Assembly (NCBI RefSeq): GCF_900114355.1
Contig: NZ_FOSS01000003.1
Location: 431,215-495,214, forward strand
Source: Lysobacter sp. cf310
GTDB taxonomy: Bacteria > Pseudomonadota > Gammaproteobacteria > Xanthomonadales > Xanthomonadaceae
Direction of reading: 5' to 3'
DNA length: 64,000 bases
Of the stretch, positions 10,021 to 18,737 are shown one piece after another. The position numbers and the translations under genes were made by a program. The number at the start of each line of letters is the position of its first letter. Within the stretch, counting starts at the first letter, position 1. Under the pieces are notes generated by a model that searched no databases, was not told where the DNA came from, and saw nothing but the letters and a program-made list of their open reading frames with translations.

Positions 10021-10051
10021 CCGCGCCCGCAACGTCGCCGCTAAAGCCATC

Positions 10052-10388
10052 CAGGAGCAGGAGCGGCGCAAGCCGCGACCGCGCCACCGGACCCACGTCG
10101 CCAACCCAGCTCCCACGCCGCCCCTGCATCCTGTGGGAGCGGCGTAAGCCGCGATCGCCACTGCATCGGCGTCGCCAACCATCCTCTCCTCATCGCTCCA
10201 ACCGCCCCCTGTAGGAGCGGCGCAAGCCGCGACCGCGCCACCGGAACCACGTCGCCAACCCAGCTCCCACGCCGCCCCTGCCTCCTGTGGGAGCGGCGTA
10301 AGCCGCGATCGCCACTGCATCGGCGTCGCCAACCATCCTCTCCTCATCGCTCCAACCTCCCCCTGTAGGAGCGGCGCAAGCCGCGACC
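10052..10388. repeat. 154-bp tandem duplication carrying five REP palindromes
   Basis: A unit of 154 bp is repeated about 2.2 times. GTAGGAGCGGCGCAAGCCGCGACC occurs at 10211 and 10365, a decayed version lies near 10057, and GTGGGAGCGGCGTAAGCCGCGATC is at 10133 and 10287; each pair is spaced exactly 154 bp. Sequence between the REPs (CACGTCGCCAACCCAGCTCC) is also conserved between copies. Each REP has the GTAG/GTGG head and a GCGGC-loop-GCCGC stem typical of the REP sequences mobilised by RAYT (TnpA-REP) transposases. This fills the 532-bp gap between two genes. No coding sequence is supported here. Confidence 0.85.
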
Positions 10389-10552
10389 ACGCACTCCGGT
10401 TACGACGCCTCCAAACTTCAAGAAAAACTTGAAACCCAGCAAAAAACATTCGTTTCCCCACACCGAAGCAAGCGCAGATAGTTGCCCCATCGAACCGCTG
10501 CACTACCGCCCCGCTGGCATTGCAGCGCGCCCATTCCTTGGAGTGCCCTGCC

Positions 10553-11368
10553 ATGCCCACCGCCTCACCCGCCTTCGTCACCCAACGCAACGGCCAAGAC
10601 GCCAGCGCCGACACCCTCGCCCCACTCGCCTTCGCCGGCCACGCCCACTTCACCGCCATGCAGGTCCGCGACCGCAAGATCCGCGGCCTCGACCTGCACC
10701 TGGACCGCCTGCGTTCCGCCTCGATGCAGATGTACGGCCGCGCCCTGCCCGACGAACGCATCCGCGCCTACCTGCGCAGCGCCATCGCCGCCGGCCCGGC
10801 CGACCTCTCGCTGACCGCCACGGTCTACTCGCCGGCCGGCGAATTCGTCGTCGCCGCCCCCGGCATCGAACCCGAAGTCCTGATCCGCACCAGCCCCGCC
10901 GCCACCGGCCCTACAGGCCCGGTATCCCTGGCCACGTTCGACTACGAACGCCCACTCGCCCACGTGAAGCACGTAGGCGAAGTCGCCAAAACCCACTACC
11001 TGCGCGCAGCCGTCGCACAAGGTTTCGACGACGCCGCCTTTGTCGACCGCCACGGTCGTCTTAGCGAAGCCTCGATCTGGAACTTGGTGTTTTGGGACGG
11101 CGAAGCTGTCGTGTGGCCGATCGCCGACATGCTGATCGGCACGACGATGGGGATCGTGCGGCGGCAGCTGGAGCGGCTAGGCGTGGCGCAGCGCGATCAA
11201 GAAATACGACTGACCGACCTGTCCGGCCTGGCGGGTGCTGCGGTCATGAATTCGTGGACGCCGGGAATCGCTGTGAGCGGCATCGGACCGACCGCATTGC
11301 CGCAGGCGGCGATTTTCATGCAGGCGCTACATAGTGCTTACAAGGCCGAGCGGCAGCACACGCCATAA
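10553..11368 (+). CDS. Class IV aminotransferase (BCAT/ADC-lyase-like)
   Basis: PLP-dependent fold type IV enzyme of 271 residues; relatives are branched-chain aminotransferase, D-amino-acid aminotransferase and 4-amino-4-deoxychorismate lyase. The ATG at 10553 has GGAG 12 bases upstream. Visible features: the N-terminal FTAMQVRDRKIRGLDLHLDR block, in which the arginine-rich strand and LDLHLDRL are typical; the probable Schiff-base lysine K139 (LAHVKHVGEVAKTHYL); and the E172 region (SEASIWNLVFWDG), where Glu contacts the PLP pyridine nitrogen and Asn-x-x-Phe follows. GTTMGIVRRQ corresponds to the conserved GvTR segment that binds phosphate. The substrate cannot be told from sequence. It is too divergent for a confident ilvE or pabC call, and there is no folate or branched-chain gene nearby. 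Confidence 0.8.
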   Translation: MPTASPAFVTQRNGQDASADTLAPLAFAGHAHFTAMQVRDRKIRGLDLHLDRLRSASMQMYGRALPDERIRAYLRSAIAAGPADLSLTATVYSPAGEFVVAAPGIEPEVLIRTSPAATGPTGPVSLATFDYERPLAHVKHVGEVAKTHYLRAAVAQGFDDAAFVDRHGRLSEASIWNLVFWDGEAVVWPIADMLIGTTMGIVRRQLERLGVAQRDQEIRLTDLSGLAGAAVMNSWTPGIAVSGIGPTALPQAAIFMQALHSAYKAERQHTP

Positions 11369-11414
11369 CGACGACCAGCGAACAAACGATGCTGTCGCGA
11401 TGTTCCACAGATGT

Positions 11415-11504
11415 TGGCGGAGAGAGTGGGATTCGAACCCACGGAAGGTTTAACCCTTCGGCGGTTTTCAAGACCGCTGCCTTAAACCACTCGGCCATCT
11501 CTCC
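11415..11504 (-). tRNA. tRNA-Ser(UGA)
   Basis: The minus strand reads GGAGAGATGGCCGAGTGGTT from base 11504, and the 7-bp acceptor stem GGAGAGA/TCTCTCC closes with discriminator G and an encoded CCA (11415-11417). The anticodon loop CTTGAAA on a GCGGT/ACCGC stem gives anticodon TGA (11468-11470). A long variable arm follows, as expected for a class II serine tRNA, and the T-loop is GTTCGAATC. It reads UCA/UCG/UCU codons. Confidence 0.97.
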
Positions 11505-11553
11505 GTAGCGGGGTCGCGGCGCCGGGCGTGGCCGGCGGCGCCGCGGGATTCTC

Positions 11554-12549
11554 TCATGCCGCGGTCTTGCTGCGCGCCTTGGCGTCGTTCTTGGCGACGC
11601 CGTCGGGGCACGGGGCGCCCTTGATGTCGCTGCACTGCAGACGCGCGGATTCGACCAGGGACGGGGCCTTTTCGGCCAGGAAGTCGATGAACACGCGCAC
11701 CGCCGGCAGCAGGCCGCGGCGGGAGGCGAACACGGCGTGGAAGATGCCTTGCGGCAGGCGCCAGTTCGGCAGCACCACTTCCAGTTCGCCGCGGCGCACG
11801 GCTTCGGCGCAGACGGTTTCCGGCAGCAGGGTGATGCCCACGCCCTGTTCGGCCAGCGCCATCAGCATCGGGAAGTCGAAGCCCATCACGCGCGGCTTGA
11901 GTTCGACGCGGCGCACTTCGCCGTCGGGGCCGTGCAGCTCCCAGCGCTGGCGGGCGTCGTCCTCGCTGATGCTGAGGGTGACGTGGTCGGCCAGTTCGTC
12001 GGGGTTCTTGGGGCGGCCCATGCGGGTGAGGTACTTCGGGCTGGCGACCAACAGTTCCTGGATCTGGCCGAAGCTGCGCATCACCAGGCTGCCGTCGTCG
12101 TCGAGCTTGGAACGCACGCGCAAGGCGACGTCGATGCCTTCATTGATGATGTCGACGCGGCGGTTGCTGACATGCAACTGCACACGCACCTGCGGGTATT
12201 TGGCGAGGAACTCGGGCAGCAGCTTAGGCAACTGCTGCTGCGCCAGGCCGACCGGCACGCTGACGCGGATCACGCCGCGCGGTTCGGCGCTGAGGCGGTC
12301 CACCACTTCGCGCGCGGCCTGCGCTTCGGCCAGCATCGACTGGGCGTGGCGATAGACGCTGTTGCCGACGTCGGTGACGGCGAAGCGGCGCGTGGAACGC
12401 TGCAACAGGCGCACGCCCAGGTCGGTCTCGAGCTGGCTGATGCGCCGGCTCAGACGCGACTTCGGTATGCCCAGCGCGCGCTCGGCGGCGGCGAAACCGG
12501 CGTGGTCTACGACCATCGCGAAGTAGTAGAGGTCGTTGAGATCGTGCAT
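11554..12549 (-). CDS. LysR-family transcriptional regulator
   Basis: A 331-residue DNA-binding regulator. The winged helix-turn-helix occupies residues 1-60 (LYYFAMVVDHAGFAAAERAL, SRRISQLETDLGVRLLQRST). The effector-binding domain starts near 90 (GVIRVSVPVGLAQQQLPKLL) and runs to about 300 (GVGITLLPE is typical of the second subdomain). The last 30 residues are a Lys/Asp/Ala tail with two Cys. It is divergent from the azoreductase gene across 117 bp, the classic layout in which a LysR protein controls the neighbouring NAD(P)H-quinone/azo reductase, so control of azoR in response to electrophiles or quinones is likely. That role is inferred from context only. Confidence 0.93.
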   Translation of the reverse strand: MHDLNDLYYFAMVVDHAGFAAAERALGIPKSRLSRRISQLETDLGVRLLQRSTRRFAVTDVGNSVYRHAQSMLAEAQAAREVVDRLSAEPRGVIRVSVPVGLAQQQLPKLLPEFLAKYPQVRVQLHVSNRRVDIINEGIDVALRVRSKLDDDGSLVMRSFGQIQELLVASPKYLTRMGRPKNPDELADHVTLSISEDDARQRWELHGPDGEVRRVELKPRVMGFDFPMLMALAEQGVGITLLPETVCAEAVRRGELEVVLPNWRLPQGIFHAVFASRRGLLPAVRVFIDFLAEKAPSLVESARLQCSDIKGAPCPDGVAKNDAKARSKTAA

Positions 12550-12666
12550 GGCGATAGTTCCGAATTCAGAACAGTAAGTGATATTAAACCAGCTTTATCC
12601 TATTTCTGCAACGACCTACAGTTCGCCTCAACGCGGCACCGCCGCAACCGCCCACCGAGGCAAACC

Positions 12667-13245
12667 ATGAAACTCCTGCACATCGATTCCAGCGCCCTGG
12701 GCGCCAATTCCGTGACCCGCGAGCTTAGCGCGGCCGTGGTGGCACGCTGGCAGGACGCTCTGCCGGCCCTCCAGGTCGAGTACCGCGACCTGGACGCCGA
12801 GCCGATCCCGCATCTTACCGGTCGCACCCTGGCCAAGGCCGATCCGGCCGAAGCCGACGAGGGCGAGCGCGTGATCCAGCAGTTCCTGGACGCCGACGTG
12901 ATCGTGATCGGCTCGCCCATGTACAACTTCGGCATCAGCTCGACCCTGAAGGCCTGGATCGACCGCGTCGCCGTCGCCGGCCGCACCTTCCGCTACACCG
13001 AGGCCGGTCCGGAAGGCCTGGCCAAGGGCAAGCGCGTGATCGTCGCCACCGGCCGCGGCGGCTTCCACACCGGTGCGCCCAGCGACTTCCAGGAGCCCTA
13101 CCTGCGCCAGGTGCTCGGCTTCCTGGGCATCGACAAGGTCGAGTTCGTGCGCGCCGAGGGCGTGGCTTATTCGCCGCAACACCGCAGCGACGCCCTCGCC
13201 CAGGCGCATGCGTCGATTCCGACCCCGCTGCGTCTGGCCGCCTGA
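12667..13245 (+). CDS. azoR: FMN-dependent NADH:quinone/azo oxidoreductase AzoR
   Basis: A 192-residue flavodoxin-fold enzyme that reduces azo bonds and quinones by two-electron transfer from NADH, protecting against thiol-reactive electrophiles. Visible features: MKLLHIDSSALGANSVTREL at the N-terminus, whose Ser-rich loop binds FMN phosphate; IGSPMYNFGISSTLKAWIDR, the strongest AzoR signature (PMYNF stacks on the isoalloxazine); and ATGRGGFH, which holds the second flavin contact. The length matches E. coli AzoR (about 200). The start at 12667 lies directly on the conserved N-terminus. It is divergent from, and probably regulated by, the LysR gene, and is followed by a clear terminator. Confidence 0.93.
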   Translation: MKLLHIDSSALGANSVTRELSAAVVARWQDALPALQVEYRDLDAEPIPHLTGRTLAKADPAEADEGERVIQQFLDADVIVIGSPMYNFGISSTLKAWIDRVAVAGRTFRYTEAGPEGLAKGKRVIVATGRGGFHTGAPSDFQEPYLRQVLGFLGIDKVEFVRAEGVAYSPQHRSDALAQAHASIPTPLRLAA

Positions 13246-13286
13246 GTTCTCTCCCCGAGCCGGCGCCCTCCCCTCGCCGGCACCGC

Positions 13287-13317
13287 GCCGGGCCTGCATG
13301 CAGGCCCGGCGTTTTTG
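13287..13317 (+). terminator. Rho-independent terminator of azoR
   Basis: GCCGGGCCTGCA/TGCAGGCCCGGC is a perfect 12-bp self-complementary arm pair followed by GTTTTTG, 41 bases after the azoR stop codon. Confidence 0.88.
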
Positions 13318-13358
13318 TTTGGTGGCGGTGCTATGCGAAGGGCGCCCGCGGCTTTGGG

Positions 13359-13640
13359 GTAGGAGCGACGTGAGTCGCGACACGCGCAACGGGCCGCAGG
13401 GTCGCGGTCGCGACTCACGTCGCTCCTACCCCAAGGCGACGGCATCGTTGCGATCGCCTTGAGGGCTCCGGCCAGCGCATGGCCCAACCCCGAAAAACAT
13501 CTGCCGACTGTAGGAGCGACGCGAGTCGCGACCGCGCAAACTTCGGCCACCTGCGCAGCCTGCCTTCTGTGGGAGCGACGTGAGTCGCGATTACGCAACT
13601 TCGACAACCTGCGCGGGTCGCGACTCGCGCCGCTCCTACA
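13359..13640. repeat. REP cluster with one inverted pair (BIME-like)
   Basis: Five REP units are visible: GTAGGAGCGACGTGAGTCGC at 13359 and 13510 (with a C/T change in the second), GTGGGAGCGACGTGAGTCGC at 13569, and inverted units ending CGCTCCTAC at 13407-13429 and 13617-13639. The units at 13359 and 13407 face each other over 24 bp and could form one long cruciform. The stem here is GCGAC/GTCGC, unlike the GCGGC/GCCGC stem of the other two clusters, so a second REP subfamily is present. The 435-bp gap between azoR and the glycosidase gene otherwise holds nothing I can name. Confidence 0.85.
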
Positions 13641-13680
13641 GGGGCGGTAACGCGAGCTCGGGTGGCGGCATCGCCTCCGC

Positions 13681-16600
13681 CTACTGCGCCAACTCGACCG
13701 TCACCTTCGCCGGCACGCGCTCGATACGCAGCTCGCCGTTGCGCCATTGCGCGGGCCGGCCGTCGATGCGGGTCGCGCCCGGCGCCTGCGGATACGGCCA
13801 GCTCAACACCACGCCGCCTGCGGGCGGCGTCAGCCCGGGTTCGACGCTCAACTGCAACTGCTGGCGCTCGCGCCGCAGGCGATAGCTCAGCGCGCCGTAG
13901 GGCGTGCGCAACGCGGTCACCGAAACGCCCTCGCCGTCCAGCCAATCCGCCGGCAGACCGGCGCCGATCACCAGCGCCTCGTCCAGGTCGCGGGTGTAGG
14001 CGAACAGGTCCAGCGCCGAGCGCACATAGTCGGACTCGACCCAGGCGTGCGGCAGGTCGCCTACGAAGAACGGCTTGCGCGGCGTGCGCGAGACCACCTC
14101 GGCCCATTGGTTCCACGCGCGCGGCTGCTGATCCTTGAAGAAGAAGTCCAGGGCCTCGTGCGCGCGCTCGCGCCAGCCCAGGCGCACGAAGCTGCCGATG
14201 GTGCGCAGTTCGTAGGGCGTGTAGTCCTTCCATTCGCGGCGGCCGTCGCGACGGTCGACGAACTCCTTCCAATAGCGCTCGAAGGTGTTGCGCAGCAGCG
14301 TCTCGGGCAGGCGGCCCTGCTCACCGCCGGGCGCCAGCGCGATCGTGGTCGAGGTGGCGTCGAAGTCGCCCAACTCAGCGGCGCCCGGGATGAAATCGAT
14401 GCCGCGATCACGGGCGGCGGCGGCGATGGAGGCATAGAGGTCGTCGCGGAACTGATCGCGCGAGGCCGCGAAACGCCGGGCCTCGTCGTCCTCGCCCAGC
14501 CATTGCGCGATCTCGACCGCGTCCTTGTAGCCGCGCAGTGCCCAGAAGTTGTCCCAGTACGAGTGCATCGGCTTGGCCGAGTAGCCCTCGTGGCTGATCG
14601 AGGCCGGCATCATGCCGTAGAAGGCCGGGTTCTTCGTGCGATTGGCCTCGGTGCGCTCGCTCAGGCGCAGCTCATCCATGTACTTCACCGCGCCCACGAC
14701 ATGCGGCCACATCGCTTCCAGCAGCGCGCGGTCGCGGCGGTAGCGGTAGACCTCGGCGACGGTGAAGATCAGCTCGCCGTGGCTGTCGTTCTCCGGGACC
14801 GGGTCGCTGCCGCGGTCGTCCACGCAGCACGGCACCTTGCCGTTGTCGAACTGGTAGGGCGCATACCAGCGCAGGAACTCCTCGGCCACGTCCTCGCGCC
14901 CCATGCGCAGCAGGCCCTCGCCTATCATCGCGCCATCGCGGATCCAGGCACGCGAATAGGATCGCGTGCCCGGCTGCAAACGCGGGCCGACGCGGCTGAT
15001 CAGCATGTGAGCCAGGCCGGTGCGCAGCGTGTCGACCACGTGCTGGCCCTGCTTCGGAACCGAGATGCGCACGCGGTCGAGTTTGTCGCGCCATTGCTGG
15101 GCGACCTGGTCCTGAATCTGTTGCGGCTGCAGCGGCGGAGGCGACACGGTGGGATCGGCGCCGCTCAGGCGCGTATCCCAACTGAAGTCCTGGCTGGCGC
15201 CTGGCGCCAGCTCGACGACGTAGAGCAAGGCACCGGAGGCCAGGCCACTGGCGTCGCTGACTTGAGCGGCGCTTCGGCCGACCAGATCGAACGGCTGCTG
15301 GTTGTCGGCGCAGGGCCGCTTGCAGAAGTTCAACCAGTCCGCATTCGCAAGCCGTTCGACCACGTCGCCTTGATCGTAGGCGCTGGCGAAAGCCGCCGCG
15401 GATTGGTCCGCGTGCACGCGGGCGCGCCCGGCAATTTTGAAGTTGCCTTCGCTCACCGAGATCTCATAGATCGGGCTGACGCCGCCAACGGTACTGAGGA
15501 ACTGGGTGGGCGGGTTGACCTGCAAGGGCCGCGCGGCCAGCACGAACACATAACGGCGCGGCGAAGTGCCGGTATTGCTCAGGCGGTAACGCGCATGCAG
15601 CGTTGAGTCGTCACGTGTGCCCTGCGCGAACGCCGTGATATCGAGCGCGAACTCCGGATGCGCCCATTTCACCGACGGGATCGGCAGATAGCCGTCCTGC
15701 AACGATTGCGATGTCTGCACATCCGCCCAGGTCACCAGCCGATCGCCGCTGACCACGAAGGGCTCGACGCTGAAACCGCCCTTGCCCACCTCGATCGCGC
15801 CGTCTTCGCCGATCAGGCCCTGGTCCTCACCGCCGTCGACGCCGACGATGGTCCAATACGGCTGTTCGCCGCTGAAACCACGCGGATAACGTCCGCGCGG
15901 CGCGTCCTTGGCCATCACGGCGACGAAGTCGTTGGGAGTCGCAGCAAAAGCCAACGGCTGCACGCTGAACTCGACCAATCCGAAACCGAGCCCGGCGCCG
16001 TTCTCGGGGAGCAGCCGCAAATAGCGTGCCTCGGATTCGGGCAGCGGAAGATAGTCGACACCGCCGTTGCCGCCCCGCACGCCGCTACCGGCGCGCCAGT
16101 GCTTACCGTCATCGGACAGTTGCAGGCGGTAGTCGGACGCGTACTCCTCCGCCGACCAACGCAGCACCACGCCACCGAACTCACGTTTGCGGCCCAGATC
16201 CAGGGTCAGCGCCGGATCGGGATCGGTCGCGAAGCCGGCGTGCCAGGCGGTCTTGGGGTTGTCGTCGACGGCGAACTCGGCGCGACTGCCCTGGGCGCTG
16301 GTGGTCGCGACGACGCGGCCGGTCAGCGGCGCACCGTCGTCCTTGGGCAGCGGCTCGAACGTGAGCTGATCGAAGCAGACCGAACCCTTGCCGCCGCTGC
16401 TGTTGTAGATGGTGAATTCGAGCTTGGCGCTACGACGCAGCACCGGGTCCGGCGCCGGGCCCCAGGCGCGGCTGATGTGGCGCTGCTTGTAGACCACCGG
16501 CGTCCACTGCTTCGGGAACGCGTACTTGGGCCGGTTCACCCACCACACGTTGTCGCCGCTGGCGTCGACCAGCTTGAACTGCAGGTCGTTGACCGGCGAG

Positions 16601-17013
16601 TCGCCACGCAACTGGAACGAGAACGCGTAGTTGTCCGGGTAGTCCATCGGCAAGGCGCGCTGCAGGCCGACGTAGCCGGAGACGTCGTTGAAGTCGTAGT
16701 CCAGGCAGATCGCTTTGCCTTGCGCGCCGTCGGCGAGGCGCAGCTGGCCGCTGACCTGGTTGGAGGTGACGACGGTCCAGGGGGCGGTGGATTCGAAAGC
16801 GTCTAGCGTGCGGGGTTTGGCGTTGGTTGGCGGAGCGGCCAATAGCAGCAGCGCAAAGCAAATCCCCCCTAGCCCCCCTTTTGCAAAGGGGGGGATAGCC
16901 GCGAAGGAGGAGAAGTTACTCGCTCGCGTCGGAGCAACGCTGGTCTTCCCCCTTTGCAAAAGGGGGATTGAGGGGGATTTGCCCTTAAAAAAACGCACCG
17001 CACTCGCCAACAT
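13681..17013 (-). CDS. Large exported multidomain putative glycoside hydrolase with discoidin domain
   Basis: A protein of 1110 residues. The start at 17013 has AGGAG 6 bases upstream; an ATG four codons earlier (17025) is the alternative. The signal peptide is split: MLASAVRFF, then a 42-residue insertion (KGKSPSIPLLQRG to PPFAKGGLGGI, see the mobile element), then the hydrophobic core CFALLLLAAPPTNA. Next come a CBM11/CIA30-like beta domain (about 65-220) and an F5/8 type C discoidin domain (about 226-352: FAVDDNPKTAWHAGF, LTLDLGRKREFGGVVLRWSA). A catalytic-looking (alpha/alpha)6 region follows from about 620 to 1000 (SYSRAWIRDGAMIGEGLLRM, DSHGELIFTVAEVYRY, HSYWDNFWALRGYKDAVEIA), resembling GH15/debranching-type barrels. 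It is the last gene of the sugar operon, 12 bp after a permease. I infer it finishes degradation of the glycan opened by the GH144 enzyme; linkage specificity is unknown. Confidence 0.72.
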   Translation of the reverse strand: MLASAVRFFKGKSPSIPLLQRGKTSVAPTRASNFSSFAAIPPFAKGGLGGICFALLLLAAPPTNAKPRTLDAFESTAPWTVVTSNQVSGQLRLADGAQGKAICLDYDFNDVSGYVGLQRALPMDYPDNYAFSFQLRGDSPVNDLQFKLVDASGDNVWWVNRPKYAFPKQWTPVVYKQRHISRAWGPAPDPVLRRSAKLEFTIYNSSGGKGSVCFDQLTFEPLPKDDGAPLTGRVVATTSAQGSRAEFAVDDNPKTAWHAGFATDPDPALTLDLGRKREFGGVVLRWSAEEYASDYRLQLSDDGKHWRAGSGVRGGNGGVDYLPLPESEARYLRLLPENGAGLGFGLVEFSVQPLAFAATPNDFVAVMAKDAPRGRYPRGFSGEQPYWTIVGVDGGEDQGLIGEDGAIEVGKGGFSVEPFVVSGDRLVTWADVQTSQSLQDGYLPIPSVKWAHPEFALDITAFAQGTRDDSTLHARYRLSNTGTSPRRYVFVLAARPLQVNPPTQFLSTVGGVSPIYEISVSEGNFKIAGRARVHADQSAAAFASAYDQGDVVERLANADWLNFCKRPCADNQQPFDLVGRSAAQVSDASGLASGALLYVVELAPGASQDFSWDTRLSGADPTVSPPPLQPQQIQDQVAQQWRDKLDRVRISVPKQGQHVVDTLRTGLAHMLISRVGPRLQPGTRSYSRAWIRDGAMIGEGLLRMGREDVAEEFLRWYAPYQFDNGKVPCCVDDRGSDPVPENDSHGELIFTVAEVYRYRRDRALLEAMWPHVVGAVKYMDELRLSERTEANRTKNPAFYGMMPASISHEGYSAKPMHSYWDNFWALRGYKDAVEIAQWLGEDDEARRFAASRDQFRDDLYASIAAAARDRGIDFIPGAAELGDFDATSTTIALAPGGEQGRLPETLLRNTFERYWKEFVDRRDGRREWKDYTPYELRTIGSFVRLGWRERAHEALDFFFKDQQPRAWNQWAEVVSRTPRKPFFVGDLPHAWVESDYVRSALDLFAYTRDLDEALVIGAGLPADWLDGEGVSVTALRTPYGALSYRLRRERQQLQLSVEPGLTPPAGGVVLSWPYPQAPGATRIDGRPAQWRNGELRIERVPAKVTVELAQ
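16859..16980. mobile_element. MITE-like inverted-repeat element inserted in a signal-peptide coding region
   Basis: The left arm (16859-16895, containing CCCCCCTTTTGCAAAGGGGG) and right arm (16945-16980, containing CCCCCTTTGCAAAAGGGGGA) are inverted copies of each other over about 35 bp, with a 49-bp centre. Each arm is itself nearly palindromic. The element lies inside the reading frame of the large glycosidase between the first nine codons and the hydrophobic signal core, and keeps the frame. Small elements with this C-run/TTTGCAAA/G-run design are widespread in bacterial genomes and have no transposase of their own. No clear target-site duplication was found by eye. Confidence 0.75.
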
Positions 17014-17037
17014 GCCGCTCCTCATCCGATCCGCCGC

Positions 17038-17859
17038 TCAGCCCTTGACGCTGCCCACCAGCAGGCCCTGCAGGTAATAGCGCTGCAGCACCAGGAACAG
17101 CAGCAGCACCGGCAGCACGGTGACCACCGAGCCGGCCATCATCAGTTCGTTGTCCTGCACGTGTTCGCGCGACAGCGAGGCCAGCGCCACCGGCAGGGTC
17201 TGCAGGCCGCTGTCGCTGAGCACGATCAGGGGCCACATGAAATCGTTCCAGGCGCCCAGGAAACTGAAGATCGCCAGGGTCACCAGGATCGGTTTCAGCG
17301 CCGGCAGCACGATCTGGAAGAAGATGCGGAACTCGCCGGCGCCGTCGATGCGCGCGGCCTCCAGCAGTTCGTCCGGAATCGAGCGCGCGTACTGGCGCAC
17401 CAGGAAGATGCCGAAGATGCCGGCCATGCCCGGCACCACCGCGCCGGCATAGGTGTTGATCAGCCCGATCTGCTTGAGCATCAGGAACAGCGGCATCATC
17501 GTGACCTGGGCCGGGATCACCAGCGCGGCCAGCAAGACGCGGAACACGCGATCGCGGCCGGCGAAGCGCAGCTTGGCGAAGGCGTAGCCGGCCATGGTGT
17601 TCAACAGCAAGGCGATCAGCGTGGTGAACGCCGCGACCAGGAAGCTGTTGAACAGGTAACGGCCCATGCCGATGCGTTCGAACAGCTCGTGGTAATTGCC
17701 CAGCGTGGGATGCGCGGGCAGCAGCGGCGGTGGGAAGCTCGCGGCCTCGCCGGGCTGCATCAGCGACACCGACAGCATCCACAGCAGCGGCGCCAGGCTC
17801 AGCACCGCCAGGCCCAACAGCAGGCCGTTGATGATGGCGCGCGCCAGACGCGGGTTCAT
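17038..17859 (-). CDS. Sugar ABC transporter permease, MalG/LacG type
   Basis: A 273-residue inner-membrane permease of a CUT1-type carbohydrate importer. Six membrane helices can be placed, starting with GLLLGLAVLSLAPLLWMLSV. The EAA cytoplasmic loop that docks the ATPase is ELLEAARIDGAGEFRIFFQI followed by VLPALKP, near residue 180. Features typical of the MalG member include NSFLVAAFTTLIALLLNTMA, FLGAWNDFMWPL and a C-terminal cytoplasmic tail ending LLVGSVKG. It overlaps the previous permease by one base (TGATG), so the pair is translationally coupled. No ATPase gene is present in this operon, so a shared MsmK/MalK-like ATPase encoded elsewhere is expected. Confidence 0.92.
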   Translation of the reverse strand: MNPRLARAIINGLLLGLAVLSLAPLLWMLSVSLMQPGEAASFPPPLLPAHPTLGNYHELFERIGMGRYLFNSFLVAAFTTLIALLLNTMAGYAFAKLRFAGRDRVFRVLLAALVIPAQVTMMPLFLMLKQIGLINTYAGAVVPGMAGIFGIFLVRQYARSIPDELLEAARIDGAGEFRIFFQIVLPALKPILVTLAIFSFLGAWNDFMWPLIVLSDSGLQTLPVALASLSREHVQDNELMMAGSVVTVLPVLLLFLVLQRYYLQGLLVGSVKG

Positions 17860-18737
17860 CACTCCACCCCCTTGCGGCGCGCGAACCAGAGCAGGCCGCT
17901 GGTGACCGCGGTCATCAGCACGAACAGCAGGAACGCGACCGCCGAGGCGTTGCCCAGGTTCCACCACTTGAAGCCCTCTTCGTACATCAGATACAGCACG
18001 CTGACCGTGCTTTGCAGCGGGCCGCCCTGAGTGATCACGTAGGGCTCGGCGAACAACTGGAAGTAGCCGGCCAGGGTCAGGATGCCGACCAGCACCAGCA
18101 CCGGCCCCAGCATCGGCAAGGTCACGTGACGGAACTGCCGCCATGGCGAGGCGCCGTCGATGCGCGCGGCTTCGTACAGGTCTTCCGGGATCGCCTGCAG
18201 CCCCGCCAGGAAGATGATCATGTTGTAGCCGAAGTTCTTCCACACCGCGAACAGGATGATGGTCGGCATCGCCCAGGTCGGGTCGCCCAGCCAGTCGATC
18301 GGATCGATGCCCAGCCCCGACAGCGCCCAGTTCACCAGACCGTAGCGGGTGTGGAACAGGTAGCGCCAGATCACCGCCACCGCCACCACCGTGGTCACCA
18401 CCGGCGCGAAGTAGGCGGTGCGGAAGAACGGCTTGAAGTAGCCCAGTTTGGAATGCAGCAGCAGCGCGGCGCCCAGCGACACCGCGATCGACAGCGGCAC
18501 GCCGACGACCACGAAGTACATCGTGTTGCCCAGCGCGCGCCAGAACAGCGGGTTCTGCAGCAGATTGAGGTAGTTGTCGAAGCCGACGAAGCGCAGATTG
18601 CCGATATCGGCCAGTGCGTAGATGTCGAAATCGGTCAGGCTGAGCGCGAGCGCGGCCAGCACCGGCAGGCCGAAGAACACGCCGATCACGGTCAGCGCGG
18701 GCCCGGCGAACACCCAGCCGGCGGTGGAGGCCTTCAT
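17859..18737 (-). CDS. Sugar ABC transporter permease, MalF/LacF type
   Basis: A 292-residue integral membrane protein, partner of the MalG-type permease. The start at 18737 (MKASTAGWVFAGPALTVIGV) directly begins a membrane helix; the upstream open frame is rejected. Helices are visible at LGNTMYFVVVGVPLSIAVSL, YFAPVVTTVVAVAVIWRYLF and VSVLYLMYEEGF onwards. The EAA motif is DLYEAARIDGASPWRQFRHV with TLPMLGP after it. Its start codon overlaps the stop of the binding-protein gene by four bases (ATGA). Together with the binding lipoprotein it forms an importer for oligosaccharide, presumably the products of the GH144 enzyme. Confidence 0.92.
   Translation of the reverse strand: MKASTAGWVFAGPALTVIGVFFGLPVLAALALSLTDFDIYALADIGNLRFVGFDNYLNLLQNPLFWRALGNTMYFVVVGVPLSIAVSLGAALLLHSKLGYFKPFFRTAYFAPVVTTVVAVAVIWRYLFHTRYGLVNWALSGLGIDPIDWLGDPTWAMPTIILFAVWKNFGYNMIIFLAGLQAIPEDLYEAARIDGASPWRQFRHVTLPMLGPVLVLVGILTLAGYFQLFAEPYVITQGGPLQSTVSVLYLMYEEGFKWWNLGNASAVAFLLFVLMTAVTSGLLWFARRKGVE

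Noticed and set aside
11415-11504. tRNA-Ser as an attachment site of an integrated element
   Set aside because: No integrase, no repeat of the tRNA 3' end and no foreign-looking block beside it.
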